A stretch of DNA of 64,000 nucleotides from an uncultured Anaerolineae bacterium (GCA_905479495.1 CAJQMR010000020.1:49353-113352), one strand, 5' to 3'; positions 1 through 9,152 are shown, counted from the first letter of the stretch. A program made the numbers and translations. The notes: generated by a model not told the origin, from the sequence alone.

Positions 1-344
1 CAATCTAGCTCATAGCTAATGTGGTCTTCGGGAAGCTGGTTCTTGAGCGGCGATCGCAGCCCGGCGAGCGCATAAATCTCGCGGACGCGCATGGTGCTAG
101 GCCCCATCAATTGAGGTTCTGCCTCCAGGTAAACAGAGGCAAAAAGAGGCGCAATGGGGGCTTTGGGACCCACAAAAAGGCGGTTAAAGCTAAATTCGAC
201 CGCCTGCCAGTCAGTAACGACCGGTGCAGGTTGCTGGACCCAATCGGCTAAATCTGTATAGGCCACCTGCAAATCGGAGGCACCCTGAGCCGCAAAAAAA
301 CTGCTTAACGCTTTCATCTGAAAGGTAGCGTGCAAATCGGTCAT
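1..344 (-). CDS. TorD-family molybdoenzyme chaperone, 5' part (gene continues beyond position 1)
   Basis: Translating the minus strand from ATG at 344-342 gives an open frame to the window edge (114 codons). The visible part carries the pattern typical of TorD/DmsD-like cytoplasmic chaperones: a helical N-terminus, then a segment like RLFVGPKAPIAPLFASVYLE, an LMGPST-MRVREIY stretch and PEDHIS near the edge. This family binds the twin-arginine signal or the apo-form of molybdopterin oxidoreductases during cofactor loading. GAGGTG lies just upstream of the ATG. The C-terminal half is outside the window. The upstream region shares a promoter element with the next gene, suggesting co-regulation with the NarL-type system downstream. 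Family call good; partner enzyme not visible. Confidence 0.75.
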   Translation of the reverse strand, partial: MTDLHATFQMKALSSFFAAQGASDLQVAYTDLADWVQQPAPVVTDWQAVEFSFNRLFVGPKAPIAPLFASVYLEAEPQLMGPSTMRVREIYALAGLRSPLKNQLPEDHISYELD

Positions 345-400
345 TCAACACCTCGCTTTCTCTCGTTTCAGTTCAATTAGTCACTCTGAAACATGCATAT

Positions 401-477
401 GTGAAATTTAACACAAAGGGAAGGTGCAAATCATCGTTAGAGCGTGGAGGGGTCTCATCAAAATGATGATTTTCGGG
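401..477 (-). promoter_or_regulatory. Shared promoter element, copy A (upstream of torD-like gene)
   Basis: About 75 bp that recur upstream of the TAXI gene at 1669-1742 with the same internal spacing: GTGAAATTTAACACAAAG at 401, TCATCGTTAG exactly 30 bp later and GTCTCATCA exactly 51 bp later. The last block belongs to the inverted repeat TCATCA-AAA-TGATGA. Read on the minus strand, the dyad comes first and the TAAATT block (possible -10) lies nearest the gene. It is probably the binding site and promoter of one regulator. Confidence 0.6.
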
Positions 478-503
478 GAGGGTTTCGTTATGGCGCGAAG
501 GAG

Positions 504-1613
504 TTAAGGTTCTAACAAGCCATGTTGGGCAAAGTAGGCCAGCGCTCCTGGGTGCAGATAAGCGCGAACCTCAATATTTAGCTGAGACAAAGAACTTTTC
601 GGGGTGAGGCGGATCGTCTCATCCTGAGTAAGCTTACTTCCCGGGTCACCCTCCAAGAGCATAGATACAAGCTCCGTCATGAGGTCAGTTGGAAAGTCTT
701 CCAGCGCCGCCAGAACAAATGTGACTGCCAGCGTATTAATTTCTGCTTCCAGGCCGGCGTAAGTACCGGCAGGAATAACAGCCCGGTGAAATATGCCGGG
801 ATAGGCCTGCATGATTTGGGCAGCCTCCGCCGCCTCGATGGGAATTATGACCATTTTTGACGTCGCTGTGGAGAACGCAGCATTAATTTCGGGGCTGGGA
901 ATCCGGCCGCTCCACAAAACGGCATCAATCTCTCCATTTCCTAAGGCGATTGTGGCCTCATCCGTTGTGAAAGTCTCAATGGTGAGCGGATTAATTCCCA
1001 AAGCTTCTAGCACAAAACCAGCCAGCTCTACGCTAACGCTATCGGGTGGGCTAATCGAAATTCGCCTTCCCCTGAGGTCGTTGATGGTGGTGATGCCGGT
1101 TGCCTCTGTTGTGATGAGTTGTAACGGTTCTTCAAAAAGCGGCAGGACCAGGCGCGCCGGCTGACTGTAATCGGGAAAGGTTGGTCTGTCCACTTCAACG
1201 CCGCACTTGATGCTCAATGTTTCAATTGGGGCGTCGGGAAAGGCTTGCATGAGGTTGCCCTGGTTGGCCAACACAACGTGGTAATCGTAGGCAAAGGCCA
1301 GATCGGCCTGCCCGTTGAGCAGCAGCTTCAGATCTTCCATCCTGGATGAAGTCGTTTTTACGCTCATTTCTGTGTGGGGGATGGTTTGGGTAACGGCCGT
1401 TGCCAATGCACTCCCCCACAAATACCGCTCATCTGTAGGGCTGCCGGCAGCAATGCTCAGCTTGCGCGTCGAGATTTCAGGCAGGGCCGTAGGTGATTCC
1501 CAGGTTGGGACGGCCGTTGCTTCCGGCGGAGAAGAAACCGGGGCACAGCTTGCCACCATCAGCAGTAAAATCAGAAAGATAGCAAGACACACATTTCGCT
1601 TGATGTCGATCAT
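504..1613 (-). CDS. TAXI-family TRAP-type solute-binding lipoprotein
   Basis: Predicted extracytoplasmic lipoprotein: hydrophobic leader ending in lipobox VASC (Cys23 from the chosen start), then the TAXI-type binding fold, with IAAGSPTDERYLWGSALA near the mature N-terminus and DLRGRRISISPPDSVSVE in the middle. TAXI proteins bind small carboxylates or amino acids for TRAP transporters. No TRAP permease is encoded nearby, so it may instead feed a sensor such as the adjacent two-component system. ATG at 1613 is chosen over GTG at 1625 because GTGAGGCG lies correctly spaced before it. It shares a promoter element with the torD-like gene. Confidence 0.8.
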   Translation of the reverse strand: MIDIKRNVCLAIFLILLLMVASCAPVSSPPEATAVPTWESPTALPEISTRKLSIAAGSPTDERYLWGSALATAVTQTIPHTEMSVKTTSSRMEDLKLLLNGQADLAFAYDYHVVLANQGNLMQAFPDAPIETLSIKCGVEVDRPTFPDYSQPARLVLPLFEEPLQLITTEATGITTINDLRGRRISISPPDSVSVELAGFVLEALGINPLTIETFTTDEATIALGNGEIDAVLWSGRIPSPEINAAFSTATSKMVIIPIEAAEAAQIMQAYPGIFHRAVIPAGTYAGLEAEINTLAVTFVLAALEDFPTDLMTELVSMLLEGDPGSKLTQDETIRLTPKSSLSQLNIEVRAYLHPGALAYFAQHGLLEP

Positions 1614-1668
1614 TGATCGCCTCACTTGGGCCTGGCCAAATCAATGACGCCAGGCAAATAACCGCTAC

Positions 1669-1742
1669 GTGAAATTTAGCACAAAGCAATAGGGAACCTC
1701 ATCATTAGCGAGTGGAACAGTCTCATCATTCTGATGATTTAG
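1669..1742 (-). promoter_or_regulatory. Shared promoter element, copy B (upstream of TAXI gene)
   Basis: Second copy of the element at 401-477. Blocks GTGAAATTTAGCACAAAG (1669), TCATCATTAG (1699) and GTCTCATCA (1720) keep the 30- and 51-bp offsets of copy A. The dyad is TCATCA-TTC-TGATGA. The dyad centre differs in sequence while its arms are conserved, as expected for a protein-binding site. It also lies just past the 3' end of the response-regulator gene. Confidence 0.6.
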
Positions 1743-1775
1743 CGTGAACGGTAGTTTGTTTCGAGGAAGCGGGAG

Positions 1776-2423
1776 CTATTCGTCGAGGGTAACCAGGTTG
1801 TGGCGCAAGGCATACAGTGCCGCCTGGGTGCGATTGCTGAGACCAAGCTTATTTAATATGTTGGTGACATGACTGCGTACGGTGGGCAGACTAATCACCA
1901 ATTTTTCAGCTATTTCGGGATTGTCCAGCCCCTGCGCCACCAATTTAATCACTTCAATTTCACGCTCGGTAAGCGAAGATTCAGCATTCTCTTGCTTGTC
2001 CTGCTGATTGAGCAATTTGCGGGCAATTGCCGGGTGCAGCGCCATTTCTCCCCGGTACACATCACGGATAGCGCGAACAAGCTCTTGCGGTGATGAATCT
2101 TTGAGCAGGCAGCCCAGCGCCCCGGCATCGAGCGCGGCAAAGATTTTTTTATCCTCGGTAAAACTGGTAACAACTAATATTTTGGCCTGGGCGTTGGCGG
2201 CTTTGATCTCTTCGATCGCTTGCAGCCCATTTTTACGCGGCATTTCCAAATCCATCACGATCACATCTGGCTTCAGCAATCTGGCCTGGAGCACAGCTTC
2301 TTCACCATCTTCGGCGGTGCCAATGACCTCAAATCCGGGCTTAATGGAAAGCAGACCTTGCAGACCTTCGCGCACCACGGGATGATCGTCAGCGATGAGA
2401 ATGCGGATATTAGCAGCCGTCAT
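1776..2423 (-). CDS. NarL/FixJ-type response regulator (REC-LuxR HTH)
   Basis: 215 aa. Receiver domain ~6-122 with acidic pair DD at 12-13, phospho-acceptor Asp58 in VMDLEMP and a conserved KDSS lysine region. LuxR/GerE helix-turn-helix ~148-210 starting LTEREIEVIKLVAQGL. It is the DNA-binding output of the kinase encoded immediately upstream; the two genes overlap by 4 bp (2420-2423) and are translationally coupled. Likely targets include the two copies of the TCATCA-N3-TGATGA element close by, which is inference from proximity. Phosphorylation residues are complete. Confidence 0.93.
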   Translation of the reverse strand: MTAANIRILIADDHPVVREGLQGLLSIKPGFEVIGTAEDGEEAVLQARLLKPDVIVMDLEMPRKNGLQAIEEIKAANAQAKILVVTSFTEDKKIFAALDAGALGCLLKDSSPQELVRAIRDVYRGEMALHPAIARKLLNQQDKQENAESSLTEREIEVIKLVAQGLDNPEIAEKLVISLPTVRSHVTNILNKLGLSNRTQAALYALRHNLVTLDE

Positions 2424-3961
2424 GTGAGCGCCTCGGGTTGAAGATTGGCTTCAGGCTGCTGGTAGGATACGGCCGTATTTCCCCCAAGCGGTATGGTTAC
2501 GCTCACCGTTGTGCCTGCCTGTGACTCAATTTCAAACAGGCCGCCCAACTGCCGGATGCGCTGGCGCATACTGCTTATGCCCAACCGACCTTCCAGCTCA
2601 ACGGCCGTTGGGTCAAACCCCTTACCATCGTCGGTAACGCTAAGAAAAACGCTGCCCTCATCGGTATGTAGGCGAACGAGAACGGCCGTTGCCTCGGCAT
2701 GTTTCAACGCATTATTGAGCGCCTCATTGGTAATGCGATACAAGCATTCCTCGATGTGAGGCGGCAAATCGGCACTGATATTTACCTGTAACGCAGCCGA
2801 AATACCGACGCGCTGCTCCACCGCGGTCAGCCGACTCTCAATGGCTCCTTCCAGACCATCGTGGTCAAGCGCCGCAGGACGCAGTTCATACAGCAGCAGC
2901 CGCATTTCGCGCAAGGCCTGCTGCGAAATTTCGCCAATGCGGGCTATCCGCTCACGGGCCGGTTCCACCTCCCCCGCTGCAAGCAAGCCGCTGCCCCATT
3001 CGGCAAACAAGCTCAAGCTGTATAGCGACTGGGTCACCGAATCATGCAGTTCCCGCGCCAACCGTTCGCGCTCTGCCCTGATTGCTGCCCGCTTGCTTTC
3101 AGTCAGATCGTACAGTAGCACCACCACACCGCTAAACTTTTCGCTAATATCCAACATACGTTCCAGCTTGACGTTAAAAAAGCGCATGCCTTGAACGGTG
3201 TTAAAAGTTTTTTCTGCATTCAGGGTACTTACATCGCTTTGGAATAATACAGCCAACTCATCCAACAACCAGGGCAGTGCCGGCCTGTTTTGTTCCGGAT
3301 CATAATAAATGTCACCGGGCATAGCAGCGCCAATGAGCAGCTTCGCCGCCGCGTGGTTCATATTGGTCACGTCGCCATTGTTATCCAGTAAAATGACCGG
3401 GTCATGCAGGCTTTCAAATATGGTGAGATATTTGTTTTTTTCATTAGCTAAAAAGCGATTGGTGGCTTGCAGCTCATTGAGCCTTTCCTGTTTGGTCGCC
3501 GCCGCCCACTCGGCACACAGACCCAGTTCAATGCGATCAAAACAGCGGCCAACAATGTAGCCATAACGCCATTGCGTTTCTGCATCAAATCCGGCGGTTT
3601 GGACGAGGTCTAAATAACATTGGCGATAATATTTAAACAAACTTAAAAACATGCCCAGGGTTAAGCCGCGTGACCGGTGCTTTTGTGCTTCCTGGATGCC
3701 AAAGATAGCAAAAGGGTCTTGCGTATAATCTTCGTCTGGGCGCAGTTCAAGATTTTTTATATCAAGCAACAGCGCCTTTTGCAGCGTCTGTGAAAGATTT
3801 TCAATGGAAATGCGCCACGCTTCCGCCAGCGTTGAGGTGTACTTTACGAAATCTTGCTCTTTGGCGTAATGCAAGATGCGGTGCATCAGCCACTCTTCAT
3901 TTTCTGTTATTAGTTGCTGTAGCTGTTTCATATGGCCTGCCATAGGTTGCCAACAGATCAT
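2420..3961 (-). CDS. NarX-like sensor histidine kinase (HisKA_3)
   Basis: 513 aa from the chosen start. Order: N-terminal helical region (~10-170) resembling RsbR-type/haem-binding N-terminal domains, a PAS-like segment (~180-290), HisKA_3 with phospho-acceptor His in RLARELHDSVTQ, and an HATPase with DDGKGFDP and a GRLGISSMRQRI G-box. No transmembrane segment is evident, so it is probably a cytoplasmic sensor. ATG at 3961 is preferred over the longer frame (to 4012) because GGGAG lies 9 nt upstream. It overlaps its response regulator by 4 bp. The signal is unknown; the torD-like neighbour suggests control of anaerobic respiration. Confidence 0.88.
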   Translation of the reverse strand: MICWQPMAGHMKQLQQLITENEEWLMHRILHYAKEQDFVKYTSTLAEAWRISIENLSQTLQKALLLDIKNLELRPDEDYTQDPFAIFGIQEAQKHRSRGLTLGMFLSLFKYYRQCYLDLVQTAGFDAETQWRYGYIVGRCFDRIELGLCAEWAAATKQERLNELQATNRFLANEKNKYLTIFESLHDPVILLDNNGDVTNMNHAAAKLLIGAAMPGDIYYDPEQNRPALPWLLDELAVLFQSDVSTLNAEKTFNTVQGMRFFNVKLERMLDISEKFSGVVVLLYDLTESKRAAIRAERERLARELHDSVTQSLYSLSLFAEWGSGLLAAGEVEPARERIARIGEISQQALREMRLLLYELRPAALDHDGLEGAIESRLTAVEQRVGISAALQVNISADLPPHIEECLYRITNEALNNALKHAEATAVLVRLHTDEGSVFLSVTDDGKGFDPTAVELEGRLGISSMRQRIRQLGGLFEIESQAGTTVSVTIPLGGNTAVSYQQPEANLQPEALT

Positions 3962-4174
3962 CAAATATATCTCCCATTCTAGATTGCAAGGACGTTTATA
4001 GCAAAAGCTCAAAAACGTTCATCCGCTTTGACCTACAATTTGCTAGCAGGAGATCGGGCGTTTGAGGAAGCAAGCATCTTCAGAACGAAGGCGAGCGGCC
4101 TTTGAGGCTCCCTTGCTTTGAGAAATAGATTTGCCTGCTTTCCCGATAAGAAGAGAGGTTGAGCGAAACGGCCG

Positions 4175-5821
4175 TTAAGGCGCAATCTGCGACCCAACTA
4201 ATGCCGTGGATTGAATACTGCCATCTTCATAGGTAATGGTGATGTGATACACGGTACCTTCTGGTGCGTCTCGGAATGGCTTAAAATATAAATCGGCCGT
4301 TCCAGGAATTGGCGTTTCTGCATGAAGTAACCAATTGGAAGCTGGATCACAAGGAGTTGCCCAAACACCCCCGCCAGCCATATCATCCACACGGTAACTA
4401 ATTGCCTGGACATCTGTTTTTAGATTCGTTAGCTGAATATGGGCATTATCCGGTTCCGTACCAGTCGTACACCCAACGCCAGCAAAGCTTGCACCATCCT
4501 GACCTAAAAAGACAGGTTTCAAGTAAAGCGTATACAAATATCCATGATAAATCGTTGCTTCCTTAATGGTTGCAATGAGATCGTCATTTAGAACTTGAAT
4601 ATCATCGCGAGGAGGACCATTAACTTCATAGGCAGTAAGATAAAGAACAAATACCACGGGTTTAACAATTGCTTCCCCCGCAGTTAGGGTCACATTTTCT
4701 ATAATAGAATTTGGCACCAATGATTCTCGTAAAAATGGCGCTGCTTGTGGTTGTGTAGCGACGTGGGCATTTGTAAAAGCTGATGAAGGTACAGGGGTAA
4801 GTTCAGAGACAACTGCTGGCAAAAAAGTATATTCATCAAGATCAGTAGATATAACGGGAATGGTTGTTGGTGTGGGAGTGGCTGTAGGTGTAGCCGTTGG
4901 TGTTTGTGTGGGAGTGACTGTAGGTGTCGGTGTAGGCGCATAAGCGCCATCAAATAAATAGTCCCACCAATTTGGCTGATAGGCACCATTTCTATCTCGG
5001 TTAGTGTTATTCAAACCGGGAAAGTTTTGCAGCCACCAAATATGATATCCATATGCCGTACAACCCCAGTCTTGGCAATTAATCTCTGTTGGAACCGCGG
5101 AACCATCCATACTCCAATCCAGGCAAATTGAATCCCAGAATGCTAGTTCGTTATAGATGTATTCTCGATTATCTTCCTGGGTAATATTGGGCGGAAAATG
5201 CACATCACCACAGCCTCCAATATGGTTATTGCCTGGAAATGGGCGTGCCACAAAGCCATAGGTATCACTCAACAAGGGTTCACAGCCTTCAAAGGTACCA
5301 TAAGGATCACCAAGAGCATCCCACGGCCAATTCTCGGTAGAGATGTCACAGGGTTGGCTGTGCCCCATCAATCCTTCCATCCGATGTCCATAAGTGTGTA
5401 AGTTCGTTTTACCCACCCCCGTGTAATTAAAAACCATTGTTGTAACAACTTCACCACAATCAGGTGTCAAACCAGTCCAACCAGGGCCTGTTGTTGTCCA
5501 TTCCCACAGGTGACCTAAGGTGACTCCATCGCCATTACCTGCCCAAATCCAAATCTCATCAATTTCACCAGAAACTACTAGATCACATAGATTATAATTC
5601 TCAAACAAAGGAGTGTAATCTCCCCATCCCCCAGGTAACAGTGGCAATATGATTGGATCTTCGTAGATAGTGTCGTTATAGACCTGATACTCCATATAAG
5701 GGACAGGATCAGATTCAGCTCCAACAACTATCTGCTGGGTATTCGGAGAAGTTGCTGCTTGAAAAACAAAAGCGAACACAATTGCTATTGCAACTAAGGT
5801 TACTATTAGAAAACGTTTCAT
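4175..5821 (-). CDS. Secreted protein with TPTP linker, family unknown (paralogue 1)
   Basis: 548 aa. Sec signal peptide (MKRFLIVTLVAIAIVFAFVF), then a ~280-residue Trp/Cys/Asn-rich domain with DEIWIWAGNGDG, YGHRMEGLM and GCGDVHFPPN motifs, a Thr-Pro-rich linker of ~30 residues, and a ~200-residue C-terminal beta-type domain with KPVVFVLYLTAY. The His/Asp-rich N-terminal domain could be enzymatic or metal binding, but I do not recognise it. The next gene upstream is a close full-length paralogue, so the pair arose by tandem duplication. Cys residues are mostly conserved between the two, suggesting disulfides in an extracytoplasmic protein. Confidence 0.85.
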   Translation of the reverse strand: MKRFLIVTLVAIAIVFAFVFQAATSPNTQQIVVGAESDPVPYMEYQVYNDTIYEDPIILPLLPGGWGDYTPLFENYNLCDLVVSGEIDEIWIWAGNGDGVTLGHLWEWTTTGPGWTGLTPDCGEVVTTMVFNYTGVGKTNLHTYGHRMEGLMGHSQPCDISTENWPWDALGDPYGTFEGCEPLLSDTYGFVARPFPGNNHIGGCGDVHFPPNITQEDNREYIYNELAFWDSICLDWSMDGSAVPTEINCQDWGCTAYGYHIWWLQNFPGLNNTNRDRNGAYQPNWWDYLFDGAYAPTPTPTVTPTQTPTATPTATPTPTTIPVISTDLDEYTFLPAVVSELTPVPSSAFTNAHVATQPQAAPFLRESLVPNSIIENVTLTAGEAIVKPVVFVLYLTAYEVNGPPRDDIQVLNDDLIATIKEATIYHGYLYTLYLKPVFLGQDGASFAGVGCTTGTEPDNAHIQLTNLKTDVQAISYRVDDMAGGGVWATPCDPASNWLLHAETPIPGTADLYFKPFRDAPEGTVYHITITYEDGSIQSTALVGSQIAP

Positions 5822-5857
5822 GTCATTTTCCCATATCGATCATCTTTCATTTTGCCA

Positions 5858-7489
5858 TTATGGCGCAATCTGCGTTCCCACCAGGGCTGTGGATTGCACA
5901 CTGCCGTCATCATAGGTCATGGTGATAGTGTAAATGGTGCCATCTGGTGCAACACGGAAGGGTTTGAAGTACACGTCTGCTGTGCCTGGCGCGCTCGATT
6001 CCACATGAAGCAGCCAGTTTGAAGTTGGATCGCAGGGAGTGGCCCAAACGCCACCACTATCATCCTGAACACGATAGCTAACGGCCGTAACATCCGTTTT
6101 CAAACCATTAAGCTGAATATGGGCGTTGTCGGGCACTGTGCCAGCCGCGCAGCCAACCCCGGCAAAGTCAGCCCCATCCTGACCCAAAAATGTGGCTTGA
6201 AGGTATGGAGAATATACATATCCATGATAAATTGTCGCTTCTTTTAACCCAGCAATGAGTTCAGCATTCATGACTTCTACATCATTAATGGGTGCGCCAT
6301 TGGCAGCATAAGCCGTCAGGTTAATAACAAAAACAACCGGCTTCACGACCGCTTCAACGGCCGTTACCGTTTTACTTGCCACAATCATGTTTGGCTGGGT
6401 TACCGCCAACTCTGGACGACCAGTTATCGGTTTGGTAGCAATATGCACGTTGGCAAATGTGTTGGCATTTAAAGGGGGTGAAATTACAAGTGGTAAGAAA
6501 TTATATTCGTCTGGATTTGCTGGTGGATCAGAGATGGGTGTAGGCGTTATGGTTGGTGTGGCAGTCGCTGTGGGCGTTGCTGTTGGTGTGGGGACGGGAA
6601 CATAAGCACCGTCAAATAAATAATCCCACCAATTAGGATGATACGCACCATTTCTGTCCCGATTTATATTATTCAACCCAGGAAAATTCTGCATCCACCA
6701 GATTTGATAGCCATATTCCGTACAGCCCCAAATTTGGCAGTTAAACTGCGTCACCGAGGCAGAACCATCCTGGCTCCAATCAAGACAAAGTGAATCAGCA
6801 AGCGTTAGCTCATTATAAATGTACTCTCGATTATCTTCTTGCGACATATTGGGCGGAAAATGGACGTCACCGCAGCCACCCACATGGTTATTGTCTGGAA
6901 AGGGGCGTGCCACATAACCGTAGCTGTCGCTCAACAAAGACCCGCAGGCAGTAAAGTCACCACTGGTATCGCCGAGTGCATTCCAGGGCCAGTTGGCTGT
7001 TGAAAAATCACAGGGCTGGTAATGTCGCATAAGCCCTTCCATGCGATGGCCATAGCTGTGTAATGCTGAACCAATTTCCCGTGTGTAATTGTAAACCATT
7101 GTCGTCACAACTTCTCCACAATTTGGAGCCAGTCCGCTCCAGCCAGGGCCGGTTGTTGTCCATTCCAACAGGTTGCCCAAGATAACACCGTCGCCATTGC
7201 CAGCCCAAATCCAAATTTCATCAATCTCACCGGCTGTCACTAAATCACACAGATTGTATTTGCTGAACAAAGCAGCATAGTCCCCCATGCCGCCAGGCAG
7301 TACGGGCAATGGCTCTGAATCGACCACAATGGTGTCATTGTAAACCTGGTATTCCATGTAAGGGATTGGTTCGGCAGGAGGTTCACCGCCCATGACAACC
7401 ATTTGAGCCTCGCGCCGAGTTGCGGTTTGAAACAGAAGAACAGCAACGGTAATGATGGCAATTAGGCTAATGGTTGCGATGCGTTTCAT
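5858..7489 (-). CDS. Secreted protein with TPTP linker, family unknown (paralogue 2)
   Basis: 543 aa; same architecture as the gene at 4175-5821: signal peptide, Trp/Cys-rich N-terminal domain (DEIWIWAGNGDG, YGHRMEGLM, GCGDVHFPPN all retained), a TPTATPTATATPT linker and the same C-terminal domain. By eye the two proteins match over most positions outside the linker, which diverges as expected for a flexible spacer. Only 36 bp separate the genes, so they are probably co-transcribed with this one first. The C-terminal domain starts with a motif like NVHIATKP in both copies. Function unknown. Confidence 0.85.
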   Translation of the reverse strand: MKRIATISLIAIITVAVLLFQTATRREAQMVVMGGEPPAEPIPYMEYQVYNDTIVVDSEPLPVLPGGMGDYAALFSKYNLCDLVTAGEIDEIWIWAGNGDGVILGNLLEWTTTGPGWSGLAPNCGEVVTTMVYNYTREIGSALHSYGHRMEGLMRHYQPCDFSTANWPWNALGDTSGDFTACGSLLSDSYGYVARPFPDNNHVGGCGDVHFPPNMSQEDNREYIYNELTLADSLCLDWSQDGSASVTQFNCQIWGCTEYGYQIWWMQNFPGLNNINRDRNGAYHPNWWDYLFDGAYVPVPTPTATPTATATPTITPTPISDPPANPDEYNFLPLVISPPLNANTFANVHIATKPITGRPELAVTQPNMIVASKTVTAVEAVVKPVVFVINLTAYAANGAPINDVEVMNAELIAGLKEATIYHGYVYSPYLQATFLGQDGADFAGVGCAAGTVPDNAHIQLNGLKTDVTAVSYRVQDDSGGVWATPCDPTSNWLLHVESSAPGTADVYFKPFRVAPDGTIYTITMTYDDGSVQSTALVGTQIAP

Positions 7490-7592
7490 TATGAGCTCCT
7501 GAATTCATCAAGTTGGACAAGTGATCCTGGCACAAACACAAAATGGCTCTGACTGCGCATATTATACCTATTTTGCTTTGAATTTTGGAGTT

Positions 7593-8468
7593 TTATTTGG
7601 GGGAAATGGTGATGACACTGGGGACGGCAACAAAGGCGGGGATGCTCTCAGGGGGATTGGCCAGGATGAGGCCAGTGGAGGTGCCACCGTCGAGGTTGAG
7701 GGCGTTAACCAAGCCAAAGTCGGCGCTGGCTAAATAGCTGCTGAGTTCGGCGAGGGTAAAACCACCCCACTGTGCCAGGATGAGGAGGAGACGGCCGTCT
7801 CCATCCACCCCAATTACCGTGCGCCGTGCGGCATCCAAGTCGGCGTTCTGGTAGGCGGGTTCACCGTTGAGCACCAGCATGGGGAAGGCTTGCAAAGCAT
7901 AAGCGAAGGTTTCTGTGGGTTGATACGGCCGTTCCACCAACGATCTCACCGCCACCCCATCCGCATCCATCGTCACCATGCCGCCAAAACCCACGTAGCT
8001 GCTGCCGCTGGCCTGCCCATCCACCACAATCAGCCCCGTAGCCAGGAACTCCTCGGTGAAAAAGCCGCCGTTGACCACCAGCAAAGCCCCTGTTTCTTCC
8101 TGCCAGGCGGCCAACGTTTTGGGCTGGCCAGGACTGTACCCGATGCGAAACGCAAACAACGCCGGGTCTATGCGCAAAAGGTAAAGCTGTTCGGTTTGAC
8201 GGCCGTTGTCATTCAGCAAGCGTATCGTGCGCCGTTCCAGGCCAGCTTGAAGCAGCTCCCAGCCACTGTCTGGGGCGGGTGAAGGGGTAGGCGATGCGGG
8301 CATCGCTGGGTGACTGGGTGACAAGGTGATCTGTAAAGTAGGCGTGGGTTGTACAGTCGCAGGCTGGGTACTAAAAGGTGTAGAGGGAACGGCCGTTGCG
8401 ACAGGCATTGTACAAGCCACCAGCAATCCCACCAACAGCCCCCCGATTAACCATTTACAGTTTACCAT
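7593..8468 (-). CDS. Phosphodiester glycosidase-like (NAGPA/DUF2233) lipoprotein
   Basis: 291 aa from ATG 8468. Lipobox LVAC (Cys19), a Thr/Pro-rich linker (~25-65), then the NAGPA-type domain: VNGGFFTEE, VDGQASGSS, TVIGVDGDGRLLL and the catalytic-region motif NLDGGTST. Relatives cleave phosphodiester-linked sugars (human uncovering enzyme, bacterial wall-modifying homologues). The frame stays open upstream to 8534, but that part overlaps the previous gene and lacks a leader; the lipoprotein start lies 7 nt after that gene's stop, indicating an operon. The substrate cannot be told from sequence. Confidence 0.85.
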   Translation of the reverse strand: MVNCKWLIGGLLVGLLVACTMPVATAVPSTPFSTQPATVQPTPTLQITLSPSHPAMPASPTPSPAPDSGWELLQAGLERRTIRLLNDNGRQTEQLYLLRIDPALFAFRIGYSPGQPKTLAAWQEETGALLVVNGGFFTEEFLATGLIVVDGQASGSSYVGFGGMVTMDADGVAVRSLVERPYQPTETFAYALQAFPMLVLNGEPAYQNADLDAARRTVIGVDGDGRLLLILAQWGGFTLAELSSYLASADFGLVNALNLDGGTSTGLILANPPESIPAFVAVPSVITISPK

Positions 8469-8475
8469 TAACCAT

Positions 8476-9141
8476 TCAGGCTGTTTCTGCCAGCACCATG
8501 CCCACACGATGAACCCGCACGTCCAGCGGATCAAACCCTAACGTGTCCAGCACTTCATCCGGGCGACCCGTTTTGGCGGGCTCCAGACAGAGATCCATGT
8601 GAATATGCACCTGCCCGCCTTCGTCCTGGGTCGTGGCGAGATCGCGGATTAACGGCCGTAAATCATACACCTTCTTTTTTCCTCGCCGCTCCCGCACCCT
8701 TTCCAGCTTGTCTGCTGCCAAAATTGCGGCAACTTTGGCCTGTAATTCCGCAAAATCAACAGGGTCCAGCGGCGTAGCCACATAGGTGGAAGATTGGGTC
8801 ATTGCCTGTAGGGAAGGTCCGCTAACCGGCACATCTGCTACTTGCAAAACAACGATGCCCGGTGCCATTTTAGCCATCAGCTGCTGCCGAGCCTGTTCTG
8901 GCTCCATGCGTTCTGCCAGCAAAATGTCGGCCAACTCATATTCACTGGTATAGCCCAACGGCAAAGCCGTGGCCATTTGCATTCGGGGACGACGGTTGAA
9001 TCCCTGTGTGTAGGCTACCGGAATCTTGGCGCGATTTAGGGCGCGCTCCAGAGTACGAGCCAGGTCAAGATGGCTAATATAGCGGGCAGCCCCCCCCTTG
9101 CTAAAGATCAAGCGTAACCGCTGTACATAATTCGCTTGCAT
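8476..9141 (-). CDS. DUF2344 / TIGR03936 radical-SAM-associated protein
   Basis: 221 aa with the family's opening RLRLIFSKGGAARYISHLDL, then GFNRRPRMQMATALPLGYTSE and a C-terminal RVHRVGM segment. This domain is usually fused to, or encoded next to, a YgiQ-like radical SAM enzyme and is implicated in tRNA/cofactor modification. No radical SAM gene is adjacent here. The ATG at 9141 has no clear Shine-Dalgarno sequence but a TACAAT hexamer 11 nt upstream, so the mRNA leader is probably only a few nucleotides long. Confidence 0.85.
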   Translation of the reverse strand: MQANYVQRLRLIFSKGGAARYISHLDLARTLERALNRAKIPVAYTQGFNRRPRMQMATALPLGYTSEYELADILLAERMEPEQARQQLMAKMAPGIVVLQVADVPVSGPSLQAMTQSSTYVATPLDPVDFAELQAKVAAILAADKLERVRERRGKKKVYDLRPLIRDLATTQDEGGQVHIHMDLCLEPAKTGRPDEVLDTLGFDPLDVRVHRVGMVLAETA

Positions 9142-9152
9142 GTTATTTATCT

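Noticed and set aside
21..251. Plus-strand 76-codon frame at the window start
   Set aside because: The minus strand encodes a convincing TorD-like N-terminus over the same bases.
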